NCBI GenBank assembly: GCA_009779405.1
Contig: WREI01000015.1
Span: 1 to 41,626, forward strand
Length of the DNA stretch: 41,626 nt
Reading direction: 5' to 3'
DNA from: Clostridiales bacterium
GTDB lineage: Bacteria; Bacillota; Clostridia; Christensenellales; CAG-138
The translations under genes were made by a program, and so were the position numbers. Each line of letters starts with the position of its first letter. Within the stretch, counting starts at the first letter, position 1. Shown here piece by piece: positions 7,680 to 16,323 of this stretch. The notes beneath the pieces were generated by a model. The model saw nothing but the letters and a program-made list of their open reading frames with translations. It ran no database searches and had not been told where the DNA came from.

Positions 7680-10292
7680 TTACCTCCTCAGCGTCTCCTG
7701 ACATGCCTGCAGGGTTTGCAGGGCCATCAGCGGGGTCATTTCGTTGATATTGGCTGCGGCGATTTCATCCAGCACCACCTGTTGGGCGGGCGTTATGGCG
7801 CTCTCCTGCACCGCTTCAAAGAGATCCATATTGCCCACGCGGTCGCGCTTTTCGTGGCGGGCGCTCTCGGCTTCCATCTCGGCGCGTATCTTTTTGGCGC
7901 GCAACAGGACGGCGGCGGGGATGCCCGCCAGCTTGCTGACGTGGATGCCGAAGCTCTTGTCGCCGCTGCCGCGCGCGATCTTGTGCAGGAAGATCACTTG
8001 ATCCCCGCGCTCCTCGACGGAGACGCGATAGTTTTTGACGCCCTCTTCCGTACCCTCCAATGCGCTCAGCTCGTGATAGTGCGTGGCGAATAGGGTTTTG
8101 GCGCGGACTTTCTTGGCGATATATTCCAAGATGGCACGGGCGATGCAGAGCCCGTCCGTGGTGCTCGTGCCGCGGCCTATCTCGTCCAAAAGGAGCAAGG
8201 AGTTTTCCGTGGCATTATGCAATATATTCGCCGTTTCGCTCATCTCCACCATGAAGGTGCTCTGACCCGCAAAGAGGTCGTCACTTGCACCTATGCGCGT
8301 GAATACGCGGTCGACCAGGCAGATCTTCGCTTCCTGCGCGGGGACGAAGGAGCCGATATGCGCCAACAGCACCAGCAAGGCAGTTTGCCGCATATAGGTA
8401 CTCTTGCCCGCCATATTGGGGCCTGTGATGACGAGCAGGCGGTCGTCCTGCCCGTTCAATAGGATATCGTTGGGGATGAAGCTGTCCATGCTCCGCTCGA
8501 CCATGGGGTGACGACCTCCGCGGACGCGGATTTCGCCGTCTTCCGAGATGGCGGGGCGCACATAACGGTTTTCCGCCGCGACCGTGGCGAGGGATTGCAG
8601 TACGTCCAACCCGGAGAGCAAGAACGCGTTTCTTTGCAGGCGCTCCACGCAGGAGAGCAGGACGGCGCGTATATGCGCGAACAGTTCCATCTCCAAACGT
8701 TGCAAATTCTCCGCCGCGTGCAGGATTTTATCCTCCATCTCCTTCAATTCGGCAGTGATAAAGCGTTCGGCGTTCGCGAGGGTCTGCTTGCGCTCATAGC
8801 GATAGGGTACCTGCGAGAGATTGGATTTGCTGACCTCGATATAATAGCCGAAGACGCGGTTATAGGCGACCTTCAGGTTTTTGATGCCCGTCGCTTCCCG
8901 CTCCTGCGCCAGATAGGTCTCCATCCACGCGCTGCTGTCCCTGGTGGCGGCGCGGAGGGCGTCCACTTCCGCGTGGTAGCCGTCGCGGATCACGCCGCCG
9001 TCTTTCAAGAGGGCGGGCGCGTCGTCGCTGATGGCGTCGGCCAAGAGGTTTGCGATATCCTCCATGGCGTCCAGTTCATTGTGGACAGCCTTTAGCGCTT
9101 TCGACCGGAACTCTACCGTCAGGGAGACCAGCGCGGGAATGGCCAGCAGGGAGTTTTTCAGCGCGATGCAGTCCCGCCCATTGACGCTGCCATAGACGAC
9201 CTTGCCACAGAGACGCTCCAGATCGTATACGCCTTGCAGGGACTCGCGGATATTGACGCGCAGTATGGGGTCGGCGTATAGCTCCTCCACCGCATCAAGG
9301 CGCGTTTCTATCGCCGCCTTCTCCTGCAAGGGGCAGTCCAACCAGGCGCGGAGCTTGCGCGCGCCCGTAGCGGTTGCCGTGCGTTTGAGCAGGTGCAGCA
9401 GGGTACTCACAGGGGCTCCGCTGCGCAGGGGTTCGGTCAGTTCGAGATTGCGGCGCGTGGTCTCATCCAGCTGCATAAAGGTTTTGTCCGCCACATAGCG
9501 CATGGCCGTGATATGCTCCAGCGCGTTCTTCTGGGTCTCCTCCAAATAGAGCAGGAGCGCGCCTGCGGCGCGGACTGCCACGCTTTTGTCCTCACAACCG
9601 AAGCCGACGAGGGACTGCACGGCGAAGTGGCGCAACAGGCGGGCGCGGGCGGTCTTCTTCTCATAATAGGCGTCCGGCAGTTTTTGCAGATAATAGAGCG
9701 CGGCAAAGCGGTTGCGGAAGCCGTTATCCGCGCACAGCGCATCGGGAAAGAGGACTTCCTTGGGGGTGATGCGCGCCAGCTCGTCGGCGAGGATCTGCGC
9801 GCCGCCGTTTGTGGGGAATTCGCGCAGAAAGAACTCACCAGTGGAGACGTCGGCATAGGCGACGCCCGCCACATCTTTGTGCAGAATGGCAGCAGCAATA
9901 AAATTGTTCTTCTGCCCGTCTAATAGCTTGTCTTCCACCACGGTACCCGGCGTGATGACGCGCACGACGTCGCGCTCCACCAGACCCTTTGATAGCGCGG
10001 GATCGCTTAACTGTTCGCAGATCGCGACCTTAAAGTCGTTTTTGATCAGGCGGGCGATATAATTGTCGACGGAATGATAGGGCACGCCGCACATGGGCGC
10101 GCGGTTGGGGAGCCCGCAGTCGCGTGAAGTCAAGGTCAGTTGCAATTCCCGGCTGGCGGTGACGGCGTCCTCGAAGAACATTTCATAGAAATCGCCCAAG
10201 CGATAGAAGAGTAGGCAGTCGGGGTATTTGCGCTTCTGCTCCATATACTGCCGCATCATCGGCGTAAGAGCCAAGAAGTCTTGTTCGTTCAT
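7680..10292 (-). CDS. mutS: DNA mismatch repair protein MutS
   Basis: 870 residues, full length. MutS recognises mismatches and small loops, then recruits MutL. The N-terminal mismatch-binding domain has FYRLGDFYEMFFEDA with the conserved Phe-x-Glu (FYE) that stacks on the mispair. The C-terminal ATPase has Walker A GPNMAGKSTYMRQ at about residue 600, LLLDEIGRGTSTTDG as Walker B, and ATHYHEL. AAGGAGG seven bases before the ATG is a strong ribosome site, and the start overlaps the stop of the upstream small gene by four bases (ATGA). MutL follows one base after its stop. Confidence 0.98.
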   Translation of the reverse strand: MNEQDFLALTPMMRQYMEQKRKYPDCLLFYRLGDFYEMFFEDAVTASRELQLTLTSRDCGLPNRAPMCGVPYHSVDNYIARLIKNDFKVAICEQLSDPALSKGLVERDVVRVITPGTVVEDKLLDGQKNNFIAAAILHKDVAGVAYADVSTGEFFLREFPTNGGAQILADELARITPKEVLFPDALCADNGFRNRFAALYYLQKLPDAYYEKKTARARLLRHFAVQSLVGFGCEDKSVAVRAAGALLLYLEETQKNALEHITAMRYVADKTFMQLDETTRRNLELTEPLRSGAPVSTLLHLLKRTATATGARKLRAWLDCPLQEKAAIETRLDAVEELYADPILRVNIRESLQGVYDLERLCGKVVYGSVNGRDCIALKNSLLAIPALVSLTVEFRSKALKAVHNELDAMEDIANLLADAISDDAPALLKDGGVIRDGYHAEVDALRAATRDSSAWMETYLAQEREATGIKNLKVAYNRVFGYYIEVSKSNLSQVPYRYERKQTLANAERFITAELKEMEDKILHAAENLQRLEMELFAHIRAVLLSCVERLQRNAFLLSGLDVLQSLATVAAENRYVRPAISEDGEIRVRGGRHPMVERSMDSFIPNDILLNGQDDRLLVITGPNMAGKSTYMRQTALLVLLAHIGSFVPAQEAKICLVDRVFTRIGASDDLFAGQSTFMVEMSETANILHNATENSLLLLDEIGRGTSTTDGLCIARAILEYIAKKVRAKTLFATHYHELSALEGTEEGVKNYRVSVEERGDQVIFLHKIARGSGDKSFGIHVSKLAGIPAAVLLRAKKIRAEMEAESARHEKRDRVGNMDLFEAVQESAITPAQQVVLDEIAAANINEMTPLMALQTLQACQETLRR

Positions 10293-10612
10293 GCGTTCTC
10301 CTCCTTACAACCCTTGCATCCGCTGCTGTTGCAGCATTGCCCGCAAGCGTTTCCGCCGCAACCCAGTTGCATTAACTCGCTGCGCGCGGCGCGAAGAGCC
10401 GTTATCTGCGGATTGTCCTGTAATATCTCGTTCAGGCGGCTTACATCCTCCGATAGAGCGAGCATTTCTGCGCCAAAGCTTCCGCTTGCAAGCATATCGA
10501 TCAGGGCGGAGGATTTTCCCTCGTATTCTTCCAGCGTGGCATAGAGCGCGGGGTTTTCGCGCAGGGCCTGCTCGCAGGCGAGGTATTGTTGCAGGACTTC
10601 TTTTCTATCCAT
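10289..10612 (-). CDS. YlbF/YmcA (RicA)-like protein with Cys-rich tail
   Basis: 107 residues. The body (about 1-82) is helical, with NEILQDNPQITALRAARSEL typical of the YlbF/YmcA family, and the position between miaB and mutS is exactly that of ymcA (ricA) in Bacillus. The last 25 residues hold six cysteines (85, 90, 93, 94, 99, 102) in a Gly/Asn/Ser-rich tail, plus Cys13 in the body. RicA with RicF and RicT forms a complex carrying [4Fe-4S] clusters that stimulates mRNA processing and, in Bacillus, sporulation and biofilm entry; Cys ligation by this tail is inferred. GGGAG seven bases upstream sets the start, inside the last codons of miaB (8-base overlap). Confidence 0.7.
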   Translation of the reverse strand: MDRKEVLQQYLACEQALRENPALYATLEEYEGKSSALIDMLASGSFGAEMLALSEDVSRLNEILQDNPQITALRAARSELMQLGCGGNACGQCCNSSGCKGCKEENA

Positions 10613-11951
10613 ACACGCGCTCCCCCGCCAGGGAATTGCTCCGCGCGCCCGTCACGCGCACGCCGATATAATCGCCCTGCTTCGCATCTTTGTCCGGAAA
10701 ATAGACCATGCGGGCGTTGCCGAGCTTGCCGAAGACGGTCTCGGGGTTCCTGTCGTCCCTGCCCTCTACCAAAACTTCGCCCTCTAGACCTATATATTTT
10801 TGCCCGAGTTCCGCGCTGATGCGGTTGACGGTCTCGATCAGCTTATAAAGGCGTTCCTTTTTGATATGCTCGGGGACTTGGTTCTCCATGGTGGCGGCTT
10901 TGGTGCCGCTGCGCAACGAATAGGCGAAGGTGAACGCCGCGTCGAAGCGAAGCTCCTCCACCAAGGCCAGCGTATCGGCAAAGTCGGCGTCCGTTTCGCC
11001 CGGGAAGCCGATGATGATATCGGTGGTAATGGCTATGCCCGGCACGCTTTCGCGCAGTTTGCGGATGATCTCTTTATATTGCGCGGCGCTGTATTTGCGG
11101 TTCATGGCGAACAGCACCGCATCGCTGCCCGATTGCAGGGGCAGGTGCACATGCGGGCAGACTTTCGGCAATGCAGCCATCGCGTTTATCAGTTCATCCG
11201 AAAAATCTTTCGGGTGGGAGGACATAAAGCGAATGCGGCGCAGGCCCGGTATATCGTTGACCTGACGCAGTAATTCGGGGAATCCGTTGGCATAGGAGTT
11301 GACGTTCTGCCCCAGCAGGGTGATCTCCGTGGTGCCGTTCTGGGCGAGTTGCGCAATCTCCGCGCAGATATCCGAAGCGGTGCGGCTCCGCTCTCTCCCG
11401 CGCACATACGGGACGATGCAATAGGCGCAGAAATTGTCACAGCCGTACATGATATTGACAAAGGCAGCGTGGCTGTCCTTGCGCTTGGACGGGAGTCCCT
11501 CCGCGATTTCCTCGGTGGGTTCCTTCACATTCAGGACGCGGCTGCCGTTCAGGACTTCGGACAGCATGCGCGGCAACTCTTTGGCCCGGCTTGTGCCGAA
11601 GATCAGGTCGACAAAGGGGAAGCGGCGATAGAGCTTTTTCGCGACCGCCGCCTGCTGCATCATACAGCCGCACACGCCGACGATGAGACCGGGCTTTTCC
11701 GCCTTTCGCGCCGCCAGCATGCCGATATTGCCGAAGACGCGCTTCTCCGCGTGTTCGCGCACACAACAGGTGTTGTAGAGCAAGAGGTCCGCAGTCATTT
11801 TATCCGTAGCGGGCGTATAGCCCATTTCCGAAAGCAGGGCGGAAAACACCTCGCTATCCCGCTCGTTCATCTGACAGCCGTAGGTTTCGATATGGTATTG
11901 CAGCTTGCGCGGCCCGATTTCGGCGCGTATCGCTTGGATAATCTCTTGCAT
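10605..11951 (-). CDS. miaB: tRNA-2-methylthio-N6-dimethylallyladenosine synthase
   Basis: 448 residues from the ATG at 11951. This radical-SAM methylthiotransferase converts i6A37 (made by MiaA) into ms2i6A37. The N-terminal UPF0004 domain gives three cluster cysteines (TYGCQMNERDSE, CVREHAEKR, VCGCMMQQ). The radical-SAM motif is CDNFCAYC in YGCDNFCAYCIVPYVRGRER. A C-terminal TRAM domain follows (GEVLVEGRD to VRVTGARSNSLAGE). The open frame extends into glk to 12473 but those residues are Arg-rich out-of-frame sequence. The true start overlaps the glk stop as TAATG with GGGG five bases before, a re-initiation arrangement. Confidence 0.97.
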   Translation of the reverse strand: MQEIIQAIRAEIGPRKLQYHIETYGCQMNERDSEVFSALLSEMGYTPATDKMTADLLLYNTCCVREHAEKRVFGNIGMLAARKAEKPGLIVGVCGCMMQQAAVAKKLYRRFPFVDLIFGTSRAKELPRMLSEVLNGSRVLNVKEPTEEIAEGLPSKRKDSHAAFVNIMYGCDNFCAYCIVPYVRGRERSRTASDICAEIAQLAQNGTTEITLLGQNVNSYANGFPELLRQVNDIPGLRRIRFMSSHPKDFSDELINAMAALPKVCPHVHLPLQSGSDAVLFAMNRKYSAAQYKEIIRKLRESVPGIAITTDIIIGFPGETDADFADTLALVEELRFDAAFTFAYSLRSGTKAATMENQVPEHIKKERLYKLIETVNRISAELGQKYIGLEGEVLVEGRDDRNPETVFGKLGNARMVYFPDKDAKQGDYIGVRVTGARSNSLAGERVYG

Positions 11952-12820
11952 TATAACCCCAGAAGTGCCGCGCCCAAGGTGCCCGCGTCGTTCCCGAAAT
12001 GTGCCCGCACGATGGGCGTACAGGTGGGGAAAAAGCATTTGCTCTCCACATTTTTTTGCAGGGGGGCAAAGAGCCGCTCGCCCGCGTGGCAGACGCCGCC
12101 GCCTATGGCGATGCGCTGCAAGTCCAAGAGGTTGACGAGGGTCGCGAGATAGGAACCGAGGTCGTCTATATAGGCGTCCAGCAAGGCCTGCGCCGTTGTA
12201 TCCCCCTCCGCCGCCCGCTCGAACACCTCTTTGGCCGTGCCTGTATTGCCGTCGCGGCTGAGTCGCGTCGCCGCGCAATAGGTCTCCGCGCATCCGCTGT
12301 TGCCGCAACTGCAAGCCCTGTCGCCCGCGCGCAGGAGCATATGCCCCGGCTCGGAACCGTTGCCGCGCCCGCCCGTATAGAGCTTGCCGTCCAAGATCAG
12401 CCCGCCGCCCAAGCCCGTGCCGAGCGTGATGAGCATCGCGTATGCGCAACCTTGCAGCGCGCCCAGTTTCCATTCGGCCACCGCCGCCGCGTCGGCGTCA
12501 TTCGCGATGTATACGGGTACGGGGTAGTGCATTTCGAACAAATCTTTCAGGGGCAGATTGTGAAAATCCAGATTGTGCGCGTCAATCACGACGCCCGTGG
12601 CGACATTGACGCTGCCCGGCACGCAGATGCCGATGGCCCTGAGCGGCGTGTCCCTGTTCTCCAATATATTGTCGGCCTGGCGTATGATGCGCTTGACGGC
12701 CAGCACCTGCTGTGCCGCGTCCGCCACAAAGGTCTCGCTGCTCTTTGCGATCACGCGAAATTCGGCGTCATACAGCGCCATCTTTACGAAAGTTCCGCCT
12801 ATATCGATTCCCAACCGCAT
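11951..12820 (-). CDS. glk: ROK-family glucokinase
   Basis: 289 residues from the ATG at 12820; a GTG nine bases upstream is in frame, but it lies within the GGGGTG that serves as the ribosome site six bases before the ATG. ROK glucokinases phosphorylate glucose with ATP in the cytoplasm. Seen: N-terminal phosphate loop RLGIDIGGTFVKMALYD, the sugar site NDADAAAVAE, TLGTGLGGGLI, and the ROK zinc motif CSCGNSGCAE following EPGHMLL. It is the first gene of the minus-strand operon leading through miaB to the PLP lyase, which ties sugar entry to tRNA modification genes by position only. Another hexose or N-acetylmannosamine as substrate cannot be ruled out. Confidence 0.85.
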   Translation of the reverse strand: MRLGIDIGGTFVKMALYDAEFRVIAKSSETFVADAAQQVLAVKRIIRQADNILENRDTPLRAIGICVPGSVNVATGVVIDAHNLDFHNLPLKDLFEMHYPVPVYIANDADAAAVAEWKLGALQGCAYAMLITLGTGLGGGLILDGKLYTGGRGNGSEPGHMLLRAGDRACSCGNSGCAETYCAATRLSRDGNTGTAKEVFERAAEGDTTAQALLDAYIDDLGSYLATLVNLLDLQRIAIGGGVCHAGERLFAPLQKNVESKCFFPTCTPIVRAHFGNDAGTLGAALLGL

Positions 12821-12870
12821 TTTTATCACCCCAATGTATAATTATGCAAAATCTGTATACACTCTTTCGT

Positions 12871-13017
12871 ATGAAAACGAAAGACTACAATGTGCGATTC
12901 CGTGAGGACACGGGCGTCGCGTCGATGACCGATTGTACCGGCCTGATGCCCGCGCCGCCCCAGTCCGAAGCGGAATACCGCTCCTACGCGGAATTGGCAG
13001 GCTCTATTCCCAAGTGA
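12871..13017 (+). CDS. Small conserved-looking acidic protein (48 aa)
   Basis: 48 residues starting MKTKDYNVRFREDTGVASM and continuing TDCTGLMPAPPQSEAEYRSY. Codons are strongly G/C-ending like the proven genes around it, which supports real coding, and the protein has a well-ordered look (REDTG, DCTGL, tyrosine-rich acidic end). I do not recognise a named family. An ATG at 12844 in the same frame would add nine residues, but a TATACA at 12856-12861 would place the transcript start near 12868, so 12871 fits as an almost leaderless start; no Shine-Dalgarno site is present. The last 14 bases overlap the end of the convergent lipoprotein gene. It is divergent from glk. Confidence 0.55.
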   Translation: MKTKDYNVRFREDTGVASMTDCTGLMPAPPQSEAEYRSYAELAGSIPK

Positions 13018-13606
13018 GCAGCGTGTAGCAGCCGATGCCCGCGCTGTAGGGGACGCCGAATTCTAACATATACTTGTCCCTTGGCATATATTGCAGTATC
13101 ACGATGGGGTGATCCGGCGTCTCGAGCCAAGTATCGATTCTCATTCCCTCGCCCAAAATTCCCTCCACATAATCGAAGAAGACGGACAGCTCATCCGTAT
13201 CCTCCCACATATCCGCCGTCAGCCCGAACGCCGCATACAGGCCTTCGCCCTCTATCCACAGCACATAGTTTTCCGAATCGTCCACTTCTTCATAACTCTC
13301 GTACATAAAGGTGAAAACAATTCCCAGCGCGGGATAGTGCCACCCTTCCACACTGCCCTCCGCGCCAGTATCGACAATCTCAAAATCATCGCCCAGCAGC
13401 GCGAGGATGGCCGCCTTGTCCGTCTCAAAAAACCACGCGATGCGCGCTTCGTCGATGGTAAACTCGGTCGGCGAAGGGCTTATTGCAACGATCTCCTCCT
13501 GCGGGGACTGCGTGGAGGGCGGCGTTTGCGTTTCCAGCTTGACGCAGGCCGCGAGGGCTGTCAGTATCAGCAACGCGCTGATGTATGCCGCCATGGCTTT
13601 TTTCAT
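13004..13606 (-). CDS. Lipoprotein of unknown function
   Basis: 200 residues from the ATG at 13606 (AAGGAG 11 bases upstream); the nine residues before it are not needed. The N-terminus MKKAMAAYISALLILTALAAC is a lipoprotein signal peptide with lipobox LAAC and lipidated Cys21, so the protein is anchored to the outer face of the membrane. A Thr/Pro/Ser-rich spacer (about 27-45) leads to an acidic globular domain with many aromatic residues. No known domain is recognised. It follows the TSCPD gene closely, and its ribosome site lies in that gene's last codons. Confidence 0.75.
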   Translation of the reverse strand: MKKAMAAYISALLILTALAACVKLETQTPPSTQSPQEEIVAISPSPTEFTIDEARIAWFFETDKAAILALLGDDFEIVDTGAEGSVEGWHYPALGIVFTFMYESYEEVDDSENYVLWIEGEGLYAAFGLTADMWEDTDELSVFFDYVEGILGEGMRIDTWLETPDHPIVILQYMPRDKYMLEFGVPYSAGIGCYTLLTWE

Positions 13607-13611
13607 TGGAA

Positions 13612-13869
13612 TCAAAGCTCCTTTTCGTTGCAAATTTTCGCCAGCACCTTTGCCAGCTGATCCGTGCAGGAGGTGGCCCTGCTGCCGCAGGGATTGCCGG
13701 ACAGGGTTGCGATCACCCTGCCCACGGGCATATCCTCAATCAGCAGACCGATGGCGCGCAGATTGCCCCTGCACCCGTTCGCGAATTGCAGATTTTTGAT
13801 GCGCCCGTCCTCTATATCGAAGGCCACTTCCGTGGCGCATACGTTATGTAAGGCTTTCCGATAGTGCAT
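13612..13869 (-). CDS. TSCPD domain-containing protein (TIGR03905-like)
   Basis: 85 residues from the ATG at 13869, with GGAG eight bases upstream; the frame continues to 13920 but that part lies in the acyltransferase gene. The family signature is CxTEV near the start (CATEVAFDIEDGRI), NGCRGNLRAIGLLI, CGSRATSCTDQLAKVL with the name-giving TSC-D, and five cysteines (11, 33, 61, 68, 80). TSCPD is the small Cys-rich module found at the C-terminus of B12-dependent ribonucleotide reductases and as free small proteins in Clostridia. Its free form has no settled function; metal binding by the cysteines is inference. It overlaps the acyltransferase end by 26 bases. Confidence 0.85.
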   Translation of the reverse strand: MHYRKALHNVCATEVAFDIEDGRIKNLQFANGCRGNLRAIGLLIEDMPVGRVIATLSGNPCGSRATSCTDQLAKVLAKICNEKEL

Positions 13870-15163
13870 AGTCCGGCTCCGATATTTGTAATTTCCTGTC
13901 CTTATATTTTTGATACCCATCCAAAATCAGCTTCGCGAAAGGCCTTTCCACAAAGCGGGTGACGATCCATGCAACCAAGATGGACGCCCCCAGACCGACG
14001 AAGGTTAAAGCCCACTGCATGTTTGCCCCGGCGTTCGCCACGTCCTGCCCGCTGGCGTAGCCATAGCTCCTGCGTATCCAGACCATGAGGGGCTGGTGCC
14101 AGATATACAGGTTGAAGGAGATGCCCGCTATCCATCGGAACGCGCCGTTGCCCCAGAATTTGCGATACCACCCTGAGGCCATGGAGGTGGAGAGCACGAA
14201 CAGCACGAGTACGGCGTTGAACGGGATGCGCTGCATCAGCTGCCAGATCTGCGACTGGTTCACTCCTTCGACGCCGAACTGCGCGCTCGTGCAGGTCTGC
14301 AATTGCTTCCAGATCAGGTACAGGCTGAACAGGGAGAGGATCGTCCACAATATGCCGAAGAGACGTTTGGCGGGTACATAGCGGACATAGAGGATATAGA
14401 GCCACGCGCAGGCGATACCCATCACGAAGGTCGGCAAAAAGGCGGGAAACTGGTTGATCACCATGATGATGTTCTTGTTGGCCTGCGGCGCGGCCAGGAT
14501 GTAATTCCATCCGTAACCGTAGATATACCAGCAGCCCACGCAGGCGACGCCCAGCAACAAAACGGGCGCATAATATCTCGCCTTGCGCATGCCCCAGACA
14601 AGCAGCGGAAAGACCAGATAAAACTGCACTTCCACCGCTACGGTCCAGATCGGAACGTTCAGGTGGGTACCCACATAGGTCGACAGGTCGAACATCTGCG
14701 TAAATGTGAGGTGGGAGAACAGGTCTTTTAGGAAAAAGCGAGTGTCGAAGACGCCCAGATAGTTGATGTACGACTTGCCGATCAGGGCGATGATCAGAAA
14801 GACAAAGGTCGTAAAATAGTAGGTCGGGAATATGCGGGCAGCTCGCTTGACGTAAAACTCCCGTATGCCGGGCGTCCTTTCGCCCAATATCATGGCTCGG
14901 GCATGGGGCAAAAAGAGCAGGAACGCGGACAGAAAGAGCATCATATCCACGAAGACATAGCCTGCGCGGCGCAGGAGATCGGGGTTGATCCTTGTAATGC
15001 CGAGGTGGCGCAAAAAGGGTAGCTCATATACGGGCATCAGCCAGGTCTGCTGCCAAAAATGGAACCAGAGGACGATCAGGATACAGAGTGCGCGCACGCC
15101 GTCGAGCGCGTCGATGCGATGCGCGGACAGATCCATTTGTATCCATTTTTTGATGCGGTTCAC
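13844..15163 (-). CDS. Acyltransferase 3 family membrane protein (OafA/YrhL-like)
   Basis: 439 residues with about ten predicted membrane helices. The N-terminal IDALDGVRALCILIVLWFHF holds the family's R-x10-H motif (His of WFHFW), and WTVAVEVQFYLVFPLLVWG is the second conserved block. Such proteins move acetyl or other acyl groups to sugars of the cell wall, capsule or lipids at the membrane. No SGNH esterase domain is fused to the end. It begins 14 bases after the M42 peptidase stop and appears to be co-transcribed. The acceptor is unknown. Confidence 0.88.
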   Translation of the reverse strand: MNRIKKWIQMDLSAHRIDALDGVRALCILIVLWFHFWQQTWLMPVYELPFLRHLGITRINPDLLRRAGYVFVDMMLFLSAFLLFLPHARAMILGERTPGIREFYVKRAARIFPTYYFTTFVFLIIALIGKSYINYLGVFDTRFFLKDLFSHLTFTQMFDLSTYVGTHLNVPIWTVAVEVQFYLVFPLLVWGMRKARYYAPVLLLGVACVGCWYIYGYGWNYILAAPQANKNIIMVINQFPAFLPTFVMGIACAWLYILYVRYVPAKRLFGILWTILSLFSLYLIWKQLQTCTSAQFGVEGVNQSQIWQLMQRIPFNAVLVLFVLSTSMASGWYRKFWGNGAFRWIAGISFNLYIWHQPLMVWIRRSYGYASGQDVANAGANMQWALTFVGLGASILVAWIVTRFVERPFAKLILDGYQKYKDRKLQISEPDYALSESLT

Positions 15164-15177
15164 TCTTGTTGTCTCCC

Positions 15178-16251
15178 CTATACGAACAGTTTATCCGTTT
15201 GCAGATTTTTCAGGATTTCACAGGCGAGGGCCACTGTGGACTCCATATCGCAGGCGGCGGCGATGCCTGTATGCGCGTGGATATAGCGCACAGGCAGACC
15301 GAGGACTATGCTAGGGACGCCGTGGTGGCCCACATGGATGGCGCCGGCATTCGTGCCGCCGCCACTGCGCACGGCTTCCTGCGCAGGGATATTGGCCGCC
15401 TTTGCGGTGTCAAGCGCAAAGCGCATAAAGCCCGGATGGCTTATCATGCCCGCGTCATAGTGGCGCAACATCGGTCCCTTTTTCAGCGCGGTCTGTGCGC
15501 CCGCGCCGCCCGCGAAACTGTCATCCGCCGGGGTACCCTCGAACACGATGGCGCACTTGGGCTGCACGACACGCGTCGTGACGGTCGCGCCGCGACAGCC
15601 GACCTCCTCCTGTGCGGCAAAAGCGGCGACGATATCCACGGGCAGTTCCACGCCCTCCAAAGCACGCAATGTATCCACCAGCGCGGCACAGCCGAGACGA
15701 CAGTCGAAGGCCTTGCCGAAGAGCAGGCCTAATTTTTCATCATAACGGCAGTCCACATCCGGCACGATGGGCGCACCGATGCCTATACCCAACTCTTCCT
15801 CCACTTGCTCCCGCGATTCCGCGCCGATATCGATGCGCATTTGATCGGTGGCGGGCGGGGCCTTGCGCTCCGCTTCGGACAAAAAGTGGGGCGGTTTGCT
15901 GGCAACGACGCCGCGCACCGCTTCGCCGCGGCGGTTGATCACCCGCACGGGCTGGGCCGCAACGTTGGCGGGTACCCAACCCCCCAGCGTCACGAATTTC
16001 AGCAGGCCGTTCTCCCCTATCTCCTGCACCATAAAGCCGACCTCGTCCGTATGCGCGTCGAGCATCACCACGGGCCTGTCCCCCATGTTCTCCTTGCGGT
16101 AGAGGTAGAGGTTGCAGAGGTTGTCGCGCTTTATTGTACCTAAGCCCCGGAGCTGTTGCTCTAAGACGGAGACAACTTCATGCTCGAAGCCCGAAACGCC
16201 GTTGGCGTTGCTTAGGTGGAACCAGTTTTGGAGTTGTTCGTTTCTATACAT
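15178..16251 (-). CDS. M42-family metallo-aminopeptidase
   Basis: 357 residues. Di-metal site residues are visible: MLDAHTDEVGF (His67, Asp69), FDCRLGCAALVD (Asp183), AAQEEVGCRGA (catalytic Glu215 and Glu216), FEGTPADD, and the final YIHAHTGIA histidines. M42 enzymes are tetrahedral (TET) cytoplasmic aminopeptidases, often glutamyl or leucyl, formerly called endoglucanase M or FrvX. AAGGAG six bases before the ATG fixes the start. It lies immediately downstream of the AT-rich defence cassette (72-base gap) on the same strand. Substrate preference cannot be read from sequence. Confidence 0.92.
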   Translation of the reverse strand: MYRNEQLQNWFHLSNANGVSGFEHEVVSVLEQQLRGLGTIKRDNLCNLYLYRKENMGDRPVVMLDAHTDEVGFMVQEIGENGLLKFVTLGGWVPANVAAQPVRVINRRGEAVRGVVASKPPHFLSEAERKAPPATDQMRIDIGAESREQVEEELGIGIGAPIVPDVDCRYDEKLGLLFGKAFDCRLGCAALVDTLRALEGVELPVDIVAAFAAQEEVGCRGATVTTRVVQPKCAIVFEGTPADDSFAGGAGAQTALKKGPMLRHYDAGMISHPGFMRFALDTAKAANIPAQEAVRSGGGTNAGAIHVGHHGVPSIVLGLPVRYIHAHTGIAAACDMESTVALACEILKNLQTDKLFV

Positions 16252-16323
16252 CTTGTTCTCCTTTCGAGCGCAACTATCGGTTGCTCTATTTCTCTTTGCC
16301 TTTGACTGGTTATTTTACAACAA

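Noticed and set aside
11952-12473. N-terminal extension of MiaB into glk
   Set aside because: The extra 174 residues are Arg/Gly-rich out-of-phase translation of glk; the TAATG junction and GGGG site support the start at 11951.
12836-12905. Short frame MYNYAKSVYTLSYENERLQ upstream of the 48-residue gene
   Set aside because: It overlaps the better coding frame, lies over promoter-like sequence, and has mixed codon use.
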